DNA of 64,000 nt, taken from contig DATJOJ010000042.1 of NCBI GenBank assembly GCA_035507035.1, forward strand, positions 62,001-126,000, in the 5' to 3' direction. The DNA is from DATJOJ01 sp035507035 (GTDB lineage: Bacteria; Acidobacteriota; Terriglobia; Terriglobales; Acidobacteriaceae). A program made the translations under genes and the position numbers. Under the pieces are notes generated by a model that was not told where the DNA came from, did no database searches, and was given only the letters and a program-made list of their open reading frames with translations. Shown in pieces: positions 54,846 through 63,632 of this stretch. Each line of letters opens with the position of its first letter. Position 1 is the stretch's first letter.

Positions 54846-56993
54846 ATGCCTGCATCTGCCCTCAACTCCCTCTCTCGCGCTTCCTCCGCCTACCTCCGCT
54901 CGGCCATGCACCAGCCCATTCAGTGGCGCGAGTGGAGCGAGGAAGCTTTTTCGATCGCGCAGCGCGAGAACAAACCCATTCTGCTCGACATCGGCGCCGT
55001 GTGGTGCCATTGGTGTCATGTCATGGACCGCGAATCGTACGACAGTCCCGAAATTGCCCAGATCGTCAATGATCGTTTCATTGCCGTCAAAGTCGATCGC
55101 GATGAGCGTCCGGATATCGACAGCCGCTACCAGGTCGCGGTGAGCTCGATCAGTGGTCAAGGTGGTTGGCCGCTCACGGCATTTCTGACGCCCGACGGCA
55201 AGCCCTTTTATGGTGGCACCTACTTCCCTCCCGACGATCACTATGGACGGCCCAGTTTCAAGCGAGTCCTCCTCGCGATCTCCGACGCGTATCGCGACAA
55301 GCACACCGACGTCCTCGATCAAGCCAAGATGGTCGAAGGGGCACTCGCTCACGCCGAATCGTTTGCCGGCAAGGATGGCAAGTTTTCACAAAGCGTGGTT
55401 GATGCCATCGTGAAATCGGCGCTGGGAATGTTTGATCCCGACAATGGTGGATTCGGCAGCGCTCCGAAATTCCCTCACCCCTCCGCAATTGACCTCTTGA
55501 TCGACCAATATGGCCGCTTGGGCCACGAATCACTGCGCCGCATATTCGTCGAGTCTCTCGAAAAGATGGCGCGCGGGGGGGTGTATGACCAGCTCGCCGG
55601 CGGCTTTCATCGCTATTCCGTCGATGAACGCTGGATCGTGCCGCACTTCGAAAAAATGTCCTACGACAACTCCGAACTACTGAAGAATTACGTACACGCC
55701 TATCAGGCAACCGGATCCGAATTCTTCGCAGCCGTGGCGAAAGACATCATTCGCTGGATGGACGAATGGCTCAGCGACCAGGAGCGGAGCGGATTCTACG
55801 CTTCGCAGGATGCCGATTATTCCATGGACGACGACGGCGATTACTTCACCTGGACCCTCCCTGAAACTCAGGCGGTGCTGAATGAAGACGAAACCCGCGT
55901 GGCCGGCCTGCACTATGACATCAACGAAATCGGTGAGATGCATCACAATCCCGCCAAGAATGTGCTTTATATCCGGGCATCCGTCGAAGACATCGCCAAG
56001 CGTCTGAACTTGTCAATGGAGAAGGTCCAATCCCTCCTCGATTCCGCTAAAGCCAAGATGTATGCCGCACGCCTAAAGCGCCCGACGCCTTTCGTCGACA
56101 AAACTCTGTACACGGGTTGGAACGCGCTTTGCGTATCGGCGTATCTCGAGGCAGCGAAAGTCCTATCCCTCAAAGAGCCGCGAGATTTCGCCTTGCGCTC
56201 GCTCGACCGCATCCTGGCGGAAGCCTGGCGTCCAGACGAAAAACTACTGCTGCACGTAATCGCCTACTCTGACGAACAAGCCGAGCCGCGACAGGTTCTA
56301 GGTGTCCTCGAAGATTACGCATTCACCGTCAACGCTTGCCTGGACGCTTACGAAGCCACCGCCGATCTCAGTTATTTCAACTTCGCCCATGGAATCGGCG
56401 ACGCTATGATCGAGCGCTTTTTCGATTCTGTGTCCGGTGGCTTCTTTGACACCTCGACTGTTGGACCGCAGATGACATTGGGCGTCCTCGGTTCTCACCG
56501 CAAACCTTTTCAAGACTCTCCAACTCCCGCCGGCAACCCGGTCGCCGGGATCGCGCTACTCCGCCTCTCCGAATACACGAATCAGGCAGACTTCCGGGAA
56601 AAAGCGGAGCAAACCCTTGAGATTTTCGCTGGAGCGGCCGGGCAATACGGACTTTTTGCCGCGACCTACGCGCTTGCTGGCATACGGCTCTCACAGCCGC
56701 ATACTCAAGTCGTCGTCACCGGAAGCGGCGCCCTGGCAGACGAGCTCTACGCTACCGCACTGGCGCCATTCTCCATAACCAAAACCGTGCTTAAAGTCGG
56801 AGAAACGCCAGTCGCCCAAAATCTGCCCCCCGCTTTGGCGGAAATTATTCCCCAACTTCCTGCAGTTAAACAAGCCAAGGCCGCCGCTGTCATCTGTTCA
56901 GGTTTTACCTGCCAGCCACCAATCACAGATCCGGCGGCGCTGAAAAGAACTCTGGAAGGAATCTTCGGCCAGCCTCAAGGCAAGTCTGCCTGA
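54846..56993 (+). CDS. Thioredoxin-domain protein of the YyaL/DUF255 family
   Basis: A 715-residue protein. The N-terminal thioredoxin-like domain has VWCHWCHVMDRESYDSPEIA, and the C-terminal two-thirds form an (alpha/alpha)6 barrel resembling N-acylglucosamine epimerases (GGVYDQLAGGFHRYSVDERW, PHFEKMSYDNSELLKNYVHA). Homologues occur widely, including human SPATA20, with no settled activity. The alternative start at a downstream ATG (MHQPIQWREW) would also give a complete domain. Confidence 0.9.
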   Translation: MPASALNSLSRASSAYLRSAMHQPIQWREWSEEAFSIAQRENKPILLDIGAVWCHWCHVMDRESYDSPEIAQIVNDRFIAVKVDRDERPDIDSRYQVAVSSISGQGGWPLTAFLTPDGKPFYGGTYFPPDDHYGRPSFKRVLLAISDAYRDKHTDVLDQAKMVEGALAHAESFAGKDGKFSQSVVDAIVKSALGMFDPDNGGFGSAPKFPHPSAIDLLIDQYGRLGHESLRRIFVESLEKMARGGVYDQLAGGFHRYSVDERWIVPHFEKMSYDNSELLKNYVHAYQATGSEFFAAVAKDIIRWMDEWLSDQERSGFYASQDADYSMDDDGDYFTWTLPETQAVLNEDETRVAGLHYDINEIGEMHHNPAKNVLYIRASVEDIAKRLNLSMEKVQSLLDSAKAKMYAARLKRPTPFVDKTLYTGWNALCVSAYLEAAKVLSLKEPRDFALRSLDRILAEAWRPDEKLLLHVIAYSDEQAEPRQVLGVLEDYAFTVNACLDAYEATADLSYFNFAHGIGDAMIERFFDSVSGGFFDTSTVGPQMTLGVLGSHRKPFQDSPTPAGNPVAGIALLRLSEYTNQADFREKAEQTLEIFAGAAGQYGLFAATYALAGIRLSQPHTQVVVTGSGALADELYATALAPFSITKTVLKVGETPVAQNLPPALAEIIPQLPAVKQAKAAAVICSGFTCQPPITDPAALKRTLEGIFGQPQGKSA

Positions 56994-57003
56994 AGAAAAA
57001 ATG

Positions 57004-57033
57004 AGGCCGACGTCACGAACGCGACGTCGGCCT
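57004..57033 (-). terminator. Rho-independent terminator for the small secreted peptide gene
   Basis: An 11-bp perfect stem AGGCCGACGTC/GACGTCGGCCT with an 8-base loop. On the minus strand it is followed by CATTTTTTC. It lies 50 bp after the peptide gene and 10 bp after the YyaL-like gene, so it may serve both strands. Confidence 0.8.
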
Positions 57034-57083
57034 ACAAATTTCGAGCGCCCAACTACAAGACGACTCGGAAATTAACTGCTTTG

Positions 57084-57218
57084 CTACGGGCAGTTTTGTT
57101 CGCCAGGGTAGCAGTATGGCGGTGGTGCGCCATCCAGCGCAAACGCCGGGACGATCACTGCGCTCGCCGTGCAAAACAGACCTACCATCAGGAGTAACAT
57201 CCTGATCGCACGTTTCAT
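57084..57218 (-). CDS. Small secreted peptide (44 aa)
   Basis: A 44-codon ORF starting MKRAIRMLLLMVGLFCTASA, with a positively charged N-terminus and a hydrophobic core ending at an AFA-like cleavage site (VPAFALDG). The mature part would be only about 17 residues, LDGAPPPYCYPGEQNCP, containing two cysteines. AAGGAG stands eight bases before the ATG, a -10-like TATAAT at 57273-57278 and a terminator follows. The signals around it make a real gene plausible. I recognise no family. Confidence 0.65.
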   Translation of the reverse strand: MKRAIRMLLLMVGLFCTASAVIVPAFALDGAPPPYCYPGEQNCP

Positions 57219-57272
57219 GGAGGATTCTCCTTAGTTTGGGTTCCCTGGGAGCGGAAACCCTAATGGGCAGGA

Positions 57273-57278
57273 ATTATA
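57273..57278 (-). promoter_or_regulatory. -10 box upstream of the small peptide gene
   Basis: TATAAT on the minus strand, 55 bp ahead of the ATG. A TTGACA is present but only 8 bp away, so the -35 is unclear. Confidence 0.35.
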
Positions 57279-57478
57279 AATGGTCGTGTCAAGCCTTTGC
57301 AGCAAAGATTTATAACTATCGTTCGCACAGGCGACGCCTTGCGCCTCGAAGTTCTACGTTCACGAATCGCTTAGTCGTTATTTTGCAAGGAAATATGAGG
57401 GTTTGAGCGCTGCCGTGTCTCACGCTGCGACAGTTCCAAAATGGGAATTCGCCGGATGGTCTAACTAAAATCGGGAAC

Positions 57479-58390
57479 TTATCGTTGCGACGCAGCGCGA
57501 CGCAGAGCAAACGTCGCCGCCACCGGATTGAGCGGAACCGATTGAGGAACCAAGGTCTCTTGAGTTTCCTGGGTCTCACTTTCCCCTTCGAAGCTGGAGT
57601 GAGAGAAAGCTCGGTCGACCATTCCCTCAAACATCGGGATGAGCGAATCGGCGGGGGCGGGCCGGCGCAGATCGCTCAGACTTTCCTCCCAACGTTGCGG
57701 AGCGAGCAAAGCCGTTAGCTCTTGGCGAGCAGGAACTTTAAGGAAACTGTATCCAACCCAAGCCAGCAGAGATCCGGCGTACATCATCGTGTTTAGCAAG
57801 CCCACCGATGGCGTCTTGATCTGCCCGCCAAAATAAAGCGCATTCGTGCCCAATTCAACGATGGCATACGTGCCAAACCCAAGCGCTATACCAAAGCTGT
57901 ACTGGCGCCAGGAAACCCCCAAGTAACGGGAAAAGAGCAGCAGGAACAAGATCAGTCCACACTGGATCGTGCGCACACAGCGTTGCAGCGTCGTTACGGC
58001 TTGTACCAGCGGGAAATGCCCCGACGGACCGGCAACCGCGACCACGATCGCCACAAAAATCATCACCAGCGCTGCCCACTTGAACAGCACCGTACCCAAA
58101 TCGCGCAACGTGTGGAACGGGCGGAAGACATCCAGGAAAACCTCGTGAATCACCTTGAAGCCCAGCGCCAGGCTGATCATGGCGCTGATCCAATAGCCGT
58201 AAAAATAAGCCATCAGCATCCCATGCCGCTGAATCGGAAAAAGAACGGCGAAGCTGGCAAGTTCAAAAACGATGTACGAAAAAAACACAGGAAACTTACG
58301 ATGCAGGCCGCGCAGTATCATTGCCACCGCCAGCGACAATTCGAGCACCGGGTGGGCCAACCAAAGCACGAGTTGTAGCTTGGGGTACAT
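57479..58390 (-). CDS. Polytopic membrane protein, 303 aa
   Basis: A membrane protein with about six or seven helices, the first in LQLVLWLAHPVLELSLAVAM. Cytosolic or periplasmic tail residues 235-303 are polar. I see no characterised family. Similar unnamed membrane proteins appear repeatedly in acidobacterial genomes, but that is recollection and not shown here. The 260 bp between it and the peptide gene, 57219-57478, holds only the peptide's promoter signals as far as I can see. Confidence 0.75.
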   Translation of the reverse strand: MYPKLQLVLWLAHPVLELSLAVAMILRGLHRKFPVFFSYIVFELASFAVLFPIQRHGMLMAYFYGYWISAMISLALGFKVIHEVFLDVFRPFHTLRDLGTVLFKWAALVMIFVAIVVAVAGPSGHFPLVQAVTTLQRCVRTIQCGLILFLLLFSRYLGVSWRQYSFGIALGFGTYAIVELGTNALYFGGQIKTPSVGLLNTMMYAGSLLAWVGYSFLKVPARQELTALLAPQRWEESLSDLRRPAPADSLIPMFEGMVDRAFSHSSFEGESETQETQETLVPQSVPLNPVAATFALRRAASQR

Positions 58391-58613
58391 GCTTTGAGTT
58401 CTATAGCGGGTCTATCTCCTTCCCCCGCTGAGCATAAATTTAACAGCTCCTTTCAAATGGTCAATGAACCAAAGTAACTAGCCGGTAATAGTTACGAGTT
58501 GACACACGGATCGCACAGATCTTTAAGGACTTAGCTGATTTTCAGACGTTGTGGGGCAGTAGACCGGAAACTGCAGGTAATCAAACTAGTCAACGCTCTT
58601 GCCCAAATCGGAA

Positions 58614-59045
58614 CTACATCTCGGGACAAGCTTGAATGTAGGCCCGCATCATGCGAACCTCGTAGTCCTTCTCGGTAAGATCATGCAAGATCAGGTCCCG
58701 CAACGAGACCATGCCCACCAGTTTCCTGCCCTCGCACACCGGAAGGTGACGAAACCCATGATGCCGCATCAGCACCATGCAATTTTCCACCGATTCTCCC
58801 GGGTGGATCGTCAGCGGATCCTCGGTCATCACGTGATCCACCAGGGTCGCACCGGGATCGCGTCCTTCTGCCACTACACGCTTCATCAAATCGCGCTCGG
58901 AGAAGATCCCAACCAAGTCGCCATCGCGCTGCACGGGCACCGCGCCGATGTTGTGATGTACCATCATCTGCGCGACTTCCAGCACCGTGTGCCCCACTTC
59001 CACAGTATGCGTCTGCTGACTGTTAACCAAATCGTAAATCGTCAT
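58614..59045 (-). CDS. CBS-domain protein
   Basis: A 143-residue protein of two CBS domains in tandem (Bateman module; about residues 5-65 and 70-135). Typical phrases are VLEVAQMMVHHNIGAVPVQR and HGFRHLPVCEGRKLVGMVSL. Such modules bind adenine nucleotides. No effector domain is attached. It is monocistronic as far as visible. Confidence 0.9.
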   Translation of the reverse strand: MTIYDLVNSQQTHTVEVGHTVLEVAQMMVHHNIGAVPVQRDGDLVGIFSERDLMKRVVAEGRDPGATLVDHVMTEDPLTIHPGESVENCMVLMRHHGFRHLPVCEGRKLVGMVSLRDLILHDLTEKDYEVRMMRAYIQACPEM

Positions 59046-59160
59046 ACCCCGCCTCGCTTTTTCGCGCTCTGGCGCGGAGTATATGACGAAAAGCCCCCGT
59101 TTCCAAAGGGAAAATTATGTATTTTTGCAGGCTGCACGCCGTATGGGTCGTAAGTCCGTT

Positions 59161-60618
59161 TTACGAAGGACTCTGTCTGGAGCGCTCCTGCCCGATGAAG
59201 ATCACATAGGAGCATGCCCATAGCGCGGTGGGAATCGCGCCGCGAGGCCGCGTGGTGAGAACGATGTTGTAGTCGGTGGTGGGCTTCAGTGCATCGATAA
59301 CTGATTGTGCCTCTTTCGGTTGCACCTCGGCCAAATACGCCAGAAAACGATGTAGGTCCGGATCGCCGCTATAGCCGGGAGCCACGAACGACAAGTCTGC
59401 GCTCTCTCCCGAAAAGTGACAGCTCAGCGACGCCGCCAGAGCCACGGCTTTTTCGTAGGCTGATTCGAGAATCAACCCGGGAACGGGATTATCAAACACA
59501 ATCCGCAGCTTGCGCTCGTCTTCGCGGCTGAATTCCCGCACTTTTGGTGATCCTGACTTGGCCGTAGCTTTCCAGTCAAGATGCCGCGCCGAGTCTTCCG
59601 GCATGTATTCCCGGATGCGATACAAATCGTATCCGCGCCCGCGCACAAACGCTTCAAACTCTCCCGTGATCAACGGCAGTACTTCGAAGAAATCGTCGGT
59701 CGGCTCGACGGGTGGGTAAACAACAATCTCCCGCACCAGCGGAATGCGGCGAATCTTCGTCAGCAGCGCAAAGGGAAATCGCGTACACAGCGCGAAATTT
59801 TCCTGTTGATATCGTCCGCGCCGCGCAAAGCGTAATGCGAGATCGTTTCTCAGCTCTCTCTTTGCCGACAAGTAAGGAAAATAAACCGGGCCCCCGAAGA
59901 TCGGCGGCAATGTCGTCGAATCGCTGCGCCGGCTCAGCTTGCGGTCCGGCAAGCGCAGCCACTGCTTTTCCGGCGGACGCCCCGGAGGAAACGCGAACGT
60001 CGATTGCACCCAGCGCCAGTGCCGCTCCGACTTCTCCGACTTCAGCGCTACAACTTGAATGGAGAATGCCGGCAGCCAACGCCGCGGATTTTGTATCAAG
60101 ATTCTTCCCCGCATCGCGCGCTCGGCAAAAACATGTTCCGGCACGCGTACGTCAAGTTCCAGATCGCGCAAATCCACCGCCGAAGCAATTCCCGAAACCA
60201 GAATCGCCGCTAGCATCGCCGCCACGATGATGTAGAGCAGATTATTTCCCGTATTCAGAGCCGCGACTGCGAGCAGCACGACGCAAACCACATAACCGAT
60301 TCCCACCGCCGTCACGTGATACTCGAAAGCGTCGCGGATGCGCGCCGCTGTCACGCGCCGCATCAGGTACGGCACCGTCGTCAGCCCGACGATGACCGCG
60401 AGCAACAACGCCGCCGATGCCAGGATCAACGTCGCCCACAGATTTCCCGACTCTCTGGAAACGGTGGAGAACAGCGCCGCCGCAAATGCCAGTGCCAGCC
60501 CTACAATCGCCAGCAGAAAACGCACCCAGACTTCGGGAATTTCAACGTGTAGGGAATGAATCAATCGCCGGAAGGAATTCGGCTGTACAGCTTCGCCGGA
60601 AGTGATGGAAGGATGCAT
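59161..60618 (-). CDS. DUF58 domain-containing protein
   Basis: A 485-residue membrane-associated protein. Two membrane segments lie in the N-terminal third (VWVRFLLAIVGLALAFAAAL and GIGYVVCVVLLAVAALNTGN). The C-terminal DUF58 region has REYMPEDSARHLDWKATAKS and VREFSREDERKLRIVFDN, the family core with a von Willebrand A-like fold. The start is taken at ATG 60618, but no Shine-Dalgarno is visible; a TTG 69 bases upstream is an alternative. Usual partners (MoxR ATPase, transglutaminase) are not in the window. Confidence 0.85.
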   Translation of the reverse strand: MHPSITSGEAVQPNSFRRLIHSLHVEIPEVWVRFLLAIVGLALAFAAALFSTVSRESGNLWATLILASAALLLAVIVGLTTVPYLMRRVTAARIRDAFEYHVTAVGIGYVVCVVLLAVAALNTGNNLLYIIVAAMLAAILVSGIASAVDLRDLELDVRVPEHVFAERAMRGRILIQNPRRWLPAFSIQVVALKSEKSERHWRWVQSTFAFPPGRPPEKQWLRLPDRKLSRRSDSTTLPPIFGGPVYFPYLSAKRELRNDLALRFARRGRYQQENFALCTRFPFALLTKIRRIPLVREIVVYPPVEPTDDFFEVLPLITGEFEAFVRGRGYDLYRIREYMPEDSARHLDWKATAKSGSPKVREFSREDERKLRIVFDNPVPGLILESAYEKAVALAASLSCHFSGESADLSFVAPGYSGDPDLHRFLAYLAEVQPKEAQSVIDALKPTTDYNIVLTTRPRGAIPTALWACSYVIFIGQERSRQSPS

Positions 60619-60661
60619 CGTGAATGCTTGAGTCGAGGGTAGCACGCGGGTTCCATCAATC

Positions 60662-60681
60662 TTGTTCCGATTTCGGAACAA
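60662..60681. promoter_or_regulatory. 20-bp inverted repeat in a divergent region
   Basis: TTGTTCCGA-TT-TCGGAACAA, 9-bp perfect arms, between DUF58 and the truncated phosphoesterase. It could be an operator for a dimeric repressor. It would lie within the DUF58 coding sequence if the upstream TTG were used. Confidence 0.45.
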
Positions 60682-60784
60682 AGCCAATTTTCCCTAACGA
60701 TCCGTCCAAGCCCACATAGAATTCGCCTGCCGTTTGGGAGACCGACTTCCCCCCACATCAACTCAGACCGAGAAGGGATCATCG

Positions 60785-61318
60785 ATGAAGCTCTCACTTG
60801 CGACTTTGGTTGTCTGGGATGACTGGGGTGGCTGGTTCGATCACGTGTCGCCGGAGTTCACGCCGACCGCGCTGAGAGAAGACCCAGGCACCGGCTTCAC
60901 CGAGTGCAACCCCGATCCGCCAGAGGATCAATGGGGCTGCGGCTACGTTTATGGTTTCCGCGTACCATTGCTCGTCGTTTCCCAGTACACTCAGGCCGGG
61001 TACGTTTCGGGCGGCTGCACACCGAGCTGCCCCAACGCCAATTTTCCTTATGTCCACGACTTCGGCAGTATCTTGGCATTCACAGAGTGGAACTTTGGAA
61101 TGCAGCCAATTGACTTGCCGGACAAGGGCTATGCCGACTACAACGCGCCGGATTGGGGAGCAGATCGCAGCAACGTACCCCTATCTGACTTTTTCGATCT
61201 GAGCTGGAAACGTTTGTTTACCAGCATTTCGACCCCCTACTCGGCAAATTTCTTCGAGAGCTATTATGCTAACTACGATGCTTCTCCCACGGGACCAGAC
61301 GGAGACCCGGAGGATTAG
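60785..61318 (+). pseudogene. 5'-truncated phosphoesterase (phospholipase C/acid phosphatase family)
   Basis: A 177-residue fragment of the PF04185-type phosphoesterase family. From residue about 10 it reads VVWDDWGGWFDHVSPEF, the C-terminal motif of the family. It continues with YGFRVPLLVVSQYTQAGYVS and HDFGSILAFTEWNFG. The N-terminal ~250 residues, including most of the metal-binding site, are missing. In front of it is a start codon with GAGAAGGG upstream, so a short new N-terminus may be translated. It is most likely a decayed gene. Confidence 0.7.
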
Positions 61319-61390
61319 TGCTTAATGCCCGCGCGACGGGCGTTGGAGCGTCCCGCCGTACGACTTAGATCACGGAGCAAGCGGTCCACA

Positions 61391-62593
61391 ATGAAGTTCA
61401 GATTGCTACTCATTTTCGCCCTCACAATGATCAATGCCCTGGCGACCGCAGGACATGGACAGAGTTTCCAGGTTCTGCATGACTTTGGAGCAGGCGAGGA
61501 TGGGACGGTTCCCTACGGAGTAGCGGCAGCGAGGAGCGGCGAAGTGTTCGGAGTTACTGGGGGAGGGGGAGCCAACGGTTCCGGGACAGCGTTTGCGCTC
61601 AGCTTTGTAAACGGGGCTTGGCAGGAAGCGGTAATCCACAGCTTCAGCTTCTTCGTGGATGGTTCCCCAGATAGTGGCGTTGCACTGGACGCCTATGGGA
61701 ACATATACGGCACTGCGGCCGGGGGCCCCCAAGGGAAGGCGGTTGTCTACGAGCTGTCTCGGGGCGACGGCTGGGCCTCGAACATTCTGTACGACTCGGG
61801 TGCCGGTCCCGGTGTAACTATTAACGGGGGAAGCAGCGTATTTGGTGCGATAGGGCCGGGCGACCACCTAGCGGGAGCCATCGCGGAGCTATCGCCGAGT
61901 CAGAACGGCTGGATTTACTCGCCGCTCTATAGCTTCTGCAGCCTGCCCAAATGCGTAGACGGGTACGACGTGAAGTGGCCTCTCACACTGGACGCCAAAG
62001 GAGACATCTACGGCGCCACCTACTTCGGCGGCAACGGCTACGGCTTAGCCTTCGAATTGAGCCACAACTTGGCGTCCTCGTCGGCCAGCGGTTCCTGGAC
62101 CTACCACATCATGCATGCTTTCGGCTCGTTCCCCACCGACGGAGGTTACCCCGGAAGCGGCTTGGTGCTGGACAAGCTCGGCAATGCCTATGGGGTCTCT
62201 TATAACGGAGGCGCGAACGGCGACGGCGCGGTCTACAAGCTCACGCCAATCACTGCCGCTCCCGGAGCCTGGGCCGAGACACAGATTTACAACTTTCCGT
62301 CTGACCTGCAGACTGGCGGCTTTCCGGTCGGCAACCTCGTTTTCGACCAGGCGGGTAATTTGTACGGCTCAGCGGGAGGTGGTACCGGCTGCAATGCCTT
62401 CGGCTGTGGCGTGATCTTCAAGCTGACGCCGCAAAAAAACGGCCAGTGGAGCTACAGCGTGGTCCATTATTTCAACGGGCAGGACGGCTTCGGTCCCAAC
62501 CCGCTCGCCATCGACCAAAATGGAAACCTATTCGGCACGACGCAGTCCGGCGGCACCTACAATCTTGGCGTGGCGTTCGAAATCACGCCGTAG
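61391..62593 (+). CDS. Secreted choice-of-anchor GloVer-repeat protein
   Basis: A 400-residue exported protein with a signal peptide (LLLIFALTMINALATAGHG). It is built from repeats of about 50-60 residues with the pattern LV-LD-GNLYG-T-GG-NG-G-VFKL, e.g. GLVLDKLGNAYGVSYNGGAN and NLVFDQAGNLYGSAGGGTGC. These are the GloVer/SMP-30-like propeller repeats common in Acidobacteria. Function is unknown. The ATG at 61391 begins the signal peptide; an upstream in-frame start would add an arginine-rich stretch. Confidence 0.85.
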   Translation: MKFRLLLIFALTMINALATAGHGQSFQVLHDFGAGEDGTVPYGVAAARSGEVFGVTGGGGANGSGTAFALSFVNGAWQEAVIHSFSFFVDGSPDSGVALDAYGNIYGTAAGGPQGKAVVYELSRGDGWASNILYDSGAGPGVTINGGSSVFGAIGPGDHLAGAIAELSPSQNGWIYSPLYSFCSLPKCVDGYDVKWPLTLDAKGDIYGATYFGGNGYGLAFELSHNLASSSASGSWTYHIMHAFGSFPTDGGYPGSGLVLDKLGNAYGVSYNGGANGDGAVYKLTPITAAPGAWAETQIYNFPSDLQTGGFPVGNLVFDQAGNLYGSAGGGTGCNAFGCGVIFKLTPQKNGQWSYSVVHYFNGQDGFGPNPLAIDQNGNLFGTTQSGGTYNLGVAFEITP

Positions 62594-63505
62594 TCATGAT
62601 TTACCAATCGTGCCAGCCGTCTGGTGCAAAAATTCCGCCACCGCCAAGCTGAACTCTTCCGGCGCTTCCTCATACGGTAAGTGCCCAATTCCCTCCATCA
62701 TCACCAACCGGCAGTCGCGGAAGTACTTCTTCAATTCCCGCGCGGATGCAGGATTCACGGCGGCGTCCCGGCTACCCCACAGCAATAGCGTTGGAACTTG
62801 TGGGAGGTGCGGCAAGATCGATCGCAATTGTTCAAGATCGCGATTCCACGATCGCAGCACGGATATCGTGTTCGCCAATCCGCCAAGCCGCAGCAGCGGT
62901 TTCATGTAGCCTTCGAGCGTCCCCGGACGAATTCTCTGCGTGTCGCCAAACAGGCGGCGAAAATAGAACTCATGCAACATGTCAAGACGTGGCAGCAGCC
63001 ACAAAACCAACGGAGCGATCACAGGGCTACAAAGGAAAGGCGCCAGAATTCTCCCATGCGCCGACCAGGGATTCACCGGCGCGACCAGAACCAGCCTACG
63101 AACGCGTTGCGGTGCCAGCGCTGCCAGCATCATCGCGAGTCCTCCGCCGTAGGACGTGCCCATTATGTCGCAACGCGATAGACCGGCAGCGTCCATGAAC
63201 CGAAACAAACCGTGAGCGCCCGCACGCAGCGAGCCGTCACCGTCCGCCGAAGGCTCCGACAGCCCGCTGCCCGGCAGGTCCACGGCGTAAACTTCGGCTT
63301 GGCTCGCCAACGCCGGCACAACATTCCGCCAGGAATACGAATGTCCCAGCAATCCATGGATCAACAGCAACGGCGGCCCAGATCCCGCATGACGATACCG
63401 CCAGCGCCGTCTTTCAACGGTGACGTTCAGGTCTTCGACTGGAATTTTGTGAGGATCGTTGGGCGTGATTGCGACTTTCACCGCGATTCTGGCTGCTCCG
63501 TGCAA
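62594..63505 (-). CDS. Alpha/beta hydrolase
   Basis: A 303-residue hydrolase or lyase-like enzyme. The oxyanion motif is LLLIHGLLGHSYSWRNVVPA, the nucleophile lies in GTSYGGGLAM, the acid in LLWGSRDAAV and the histidine in EGIGHLPYEEAPE. The cap region (about residues 150-210) is variable. The natural substrate is unknown. It directly abuts the GloVer gene on the other strand. Confidence 0.9.
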   Translation of the reverse strand: MHGAARIAVKVAITPNDPHKIPVEDLNVTVERRRWRYRHAGSGPPLLLIHGLLGHSYSWRNVVPALASQAEVYAVDLPGSGLSEPSADGDGSLRAGAHGLFRFMDAAGLSRCDIMGTSYGGGLAMMLAALAPQRVRRLVLVAPVNPWSAHGRILAPFLCSPVIAPLVLWLLPRLDMLHEFYFRRLFGDTQRIRPGTLEGYMKPLLRLGGLANTISVLRSWNRDLEQLRSILPHLPQVPTLLLWGSRDAAVNPASARELKKYFRDCRLVMMEGIGHLPYEEAPEEFSLAVAEFLHQTAGTIGKS

Positions 63506-63558
63506 CTTTTCTGACGCTGCGCGCTTCTATCTATTTATATCGCCTCTGTCGCTTCTTT

Positions 63559-63583
63559 AAGGGAGGGGCAAGATCCCTCCCTT
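63559..63583. terminator. Bidirectional hairpin between argD-like and hydrolase genes
   Basis: AAGGGAGGG pairs with CCCTCCCTT (9 bp, 7-base loop), followed on the plus strand by CTTTTTC. It lies about 50 bp downstream of the argD-like gene, whose transcripts it could end; the T-run is on the other side. Confidence 0.5.
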
Positions 63584-63632
63584 CTTTTTCGCCGGTGAAT
63601 AGCGGTGGGAAAGCCCCGAAGCGCGCCCTCGT

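Noticed and set aside
60619..60687. Upstream TTG start for the DUF58 protein
   Set aside because: It would place the coding sequence over a perfect inverted repeat and adds no recognisable domain sequence.
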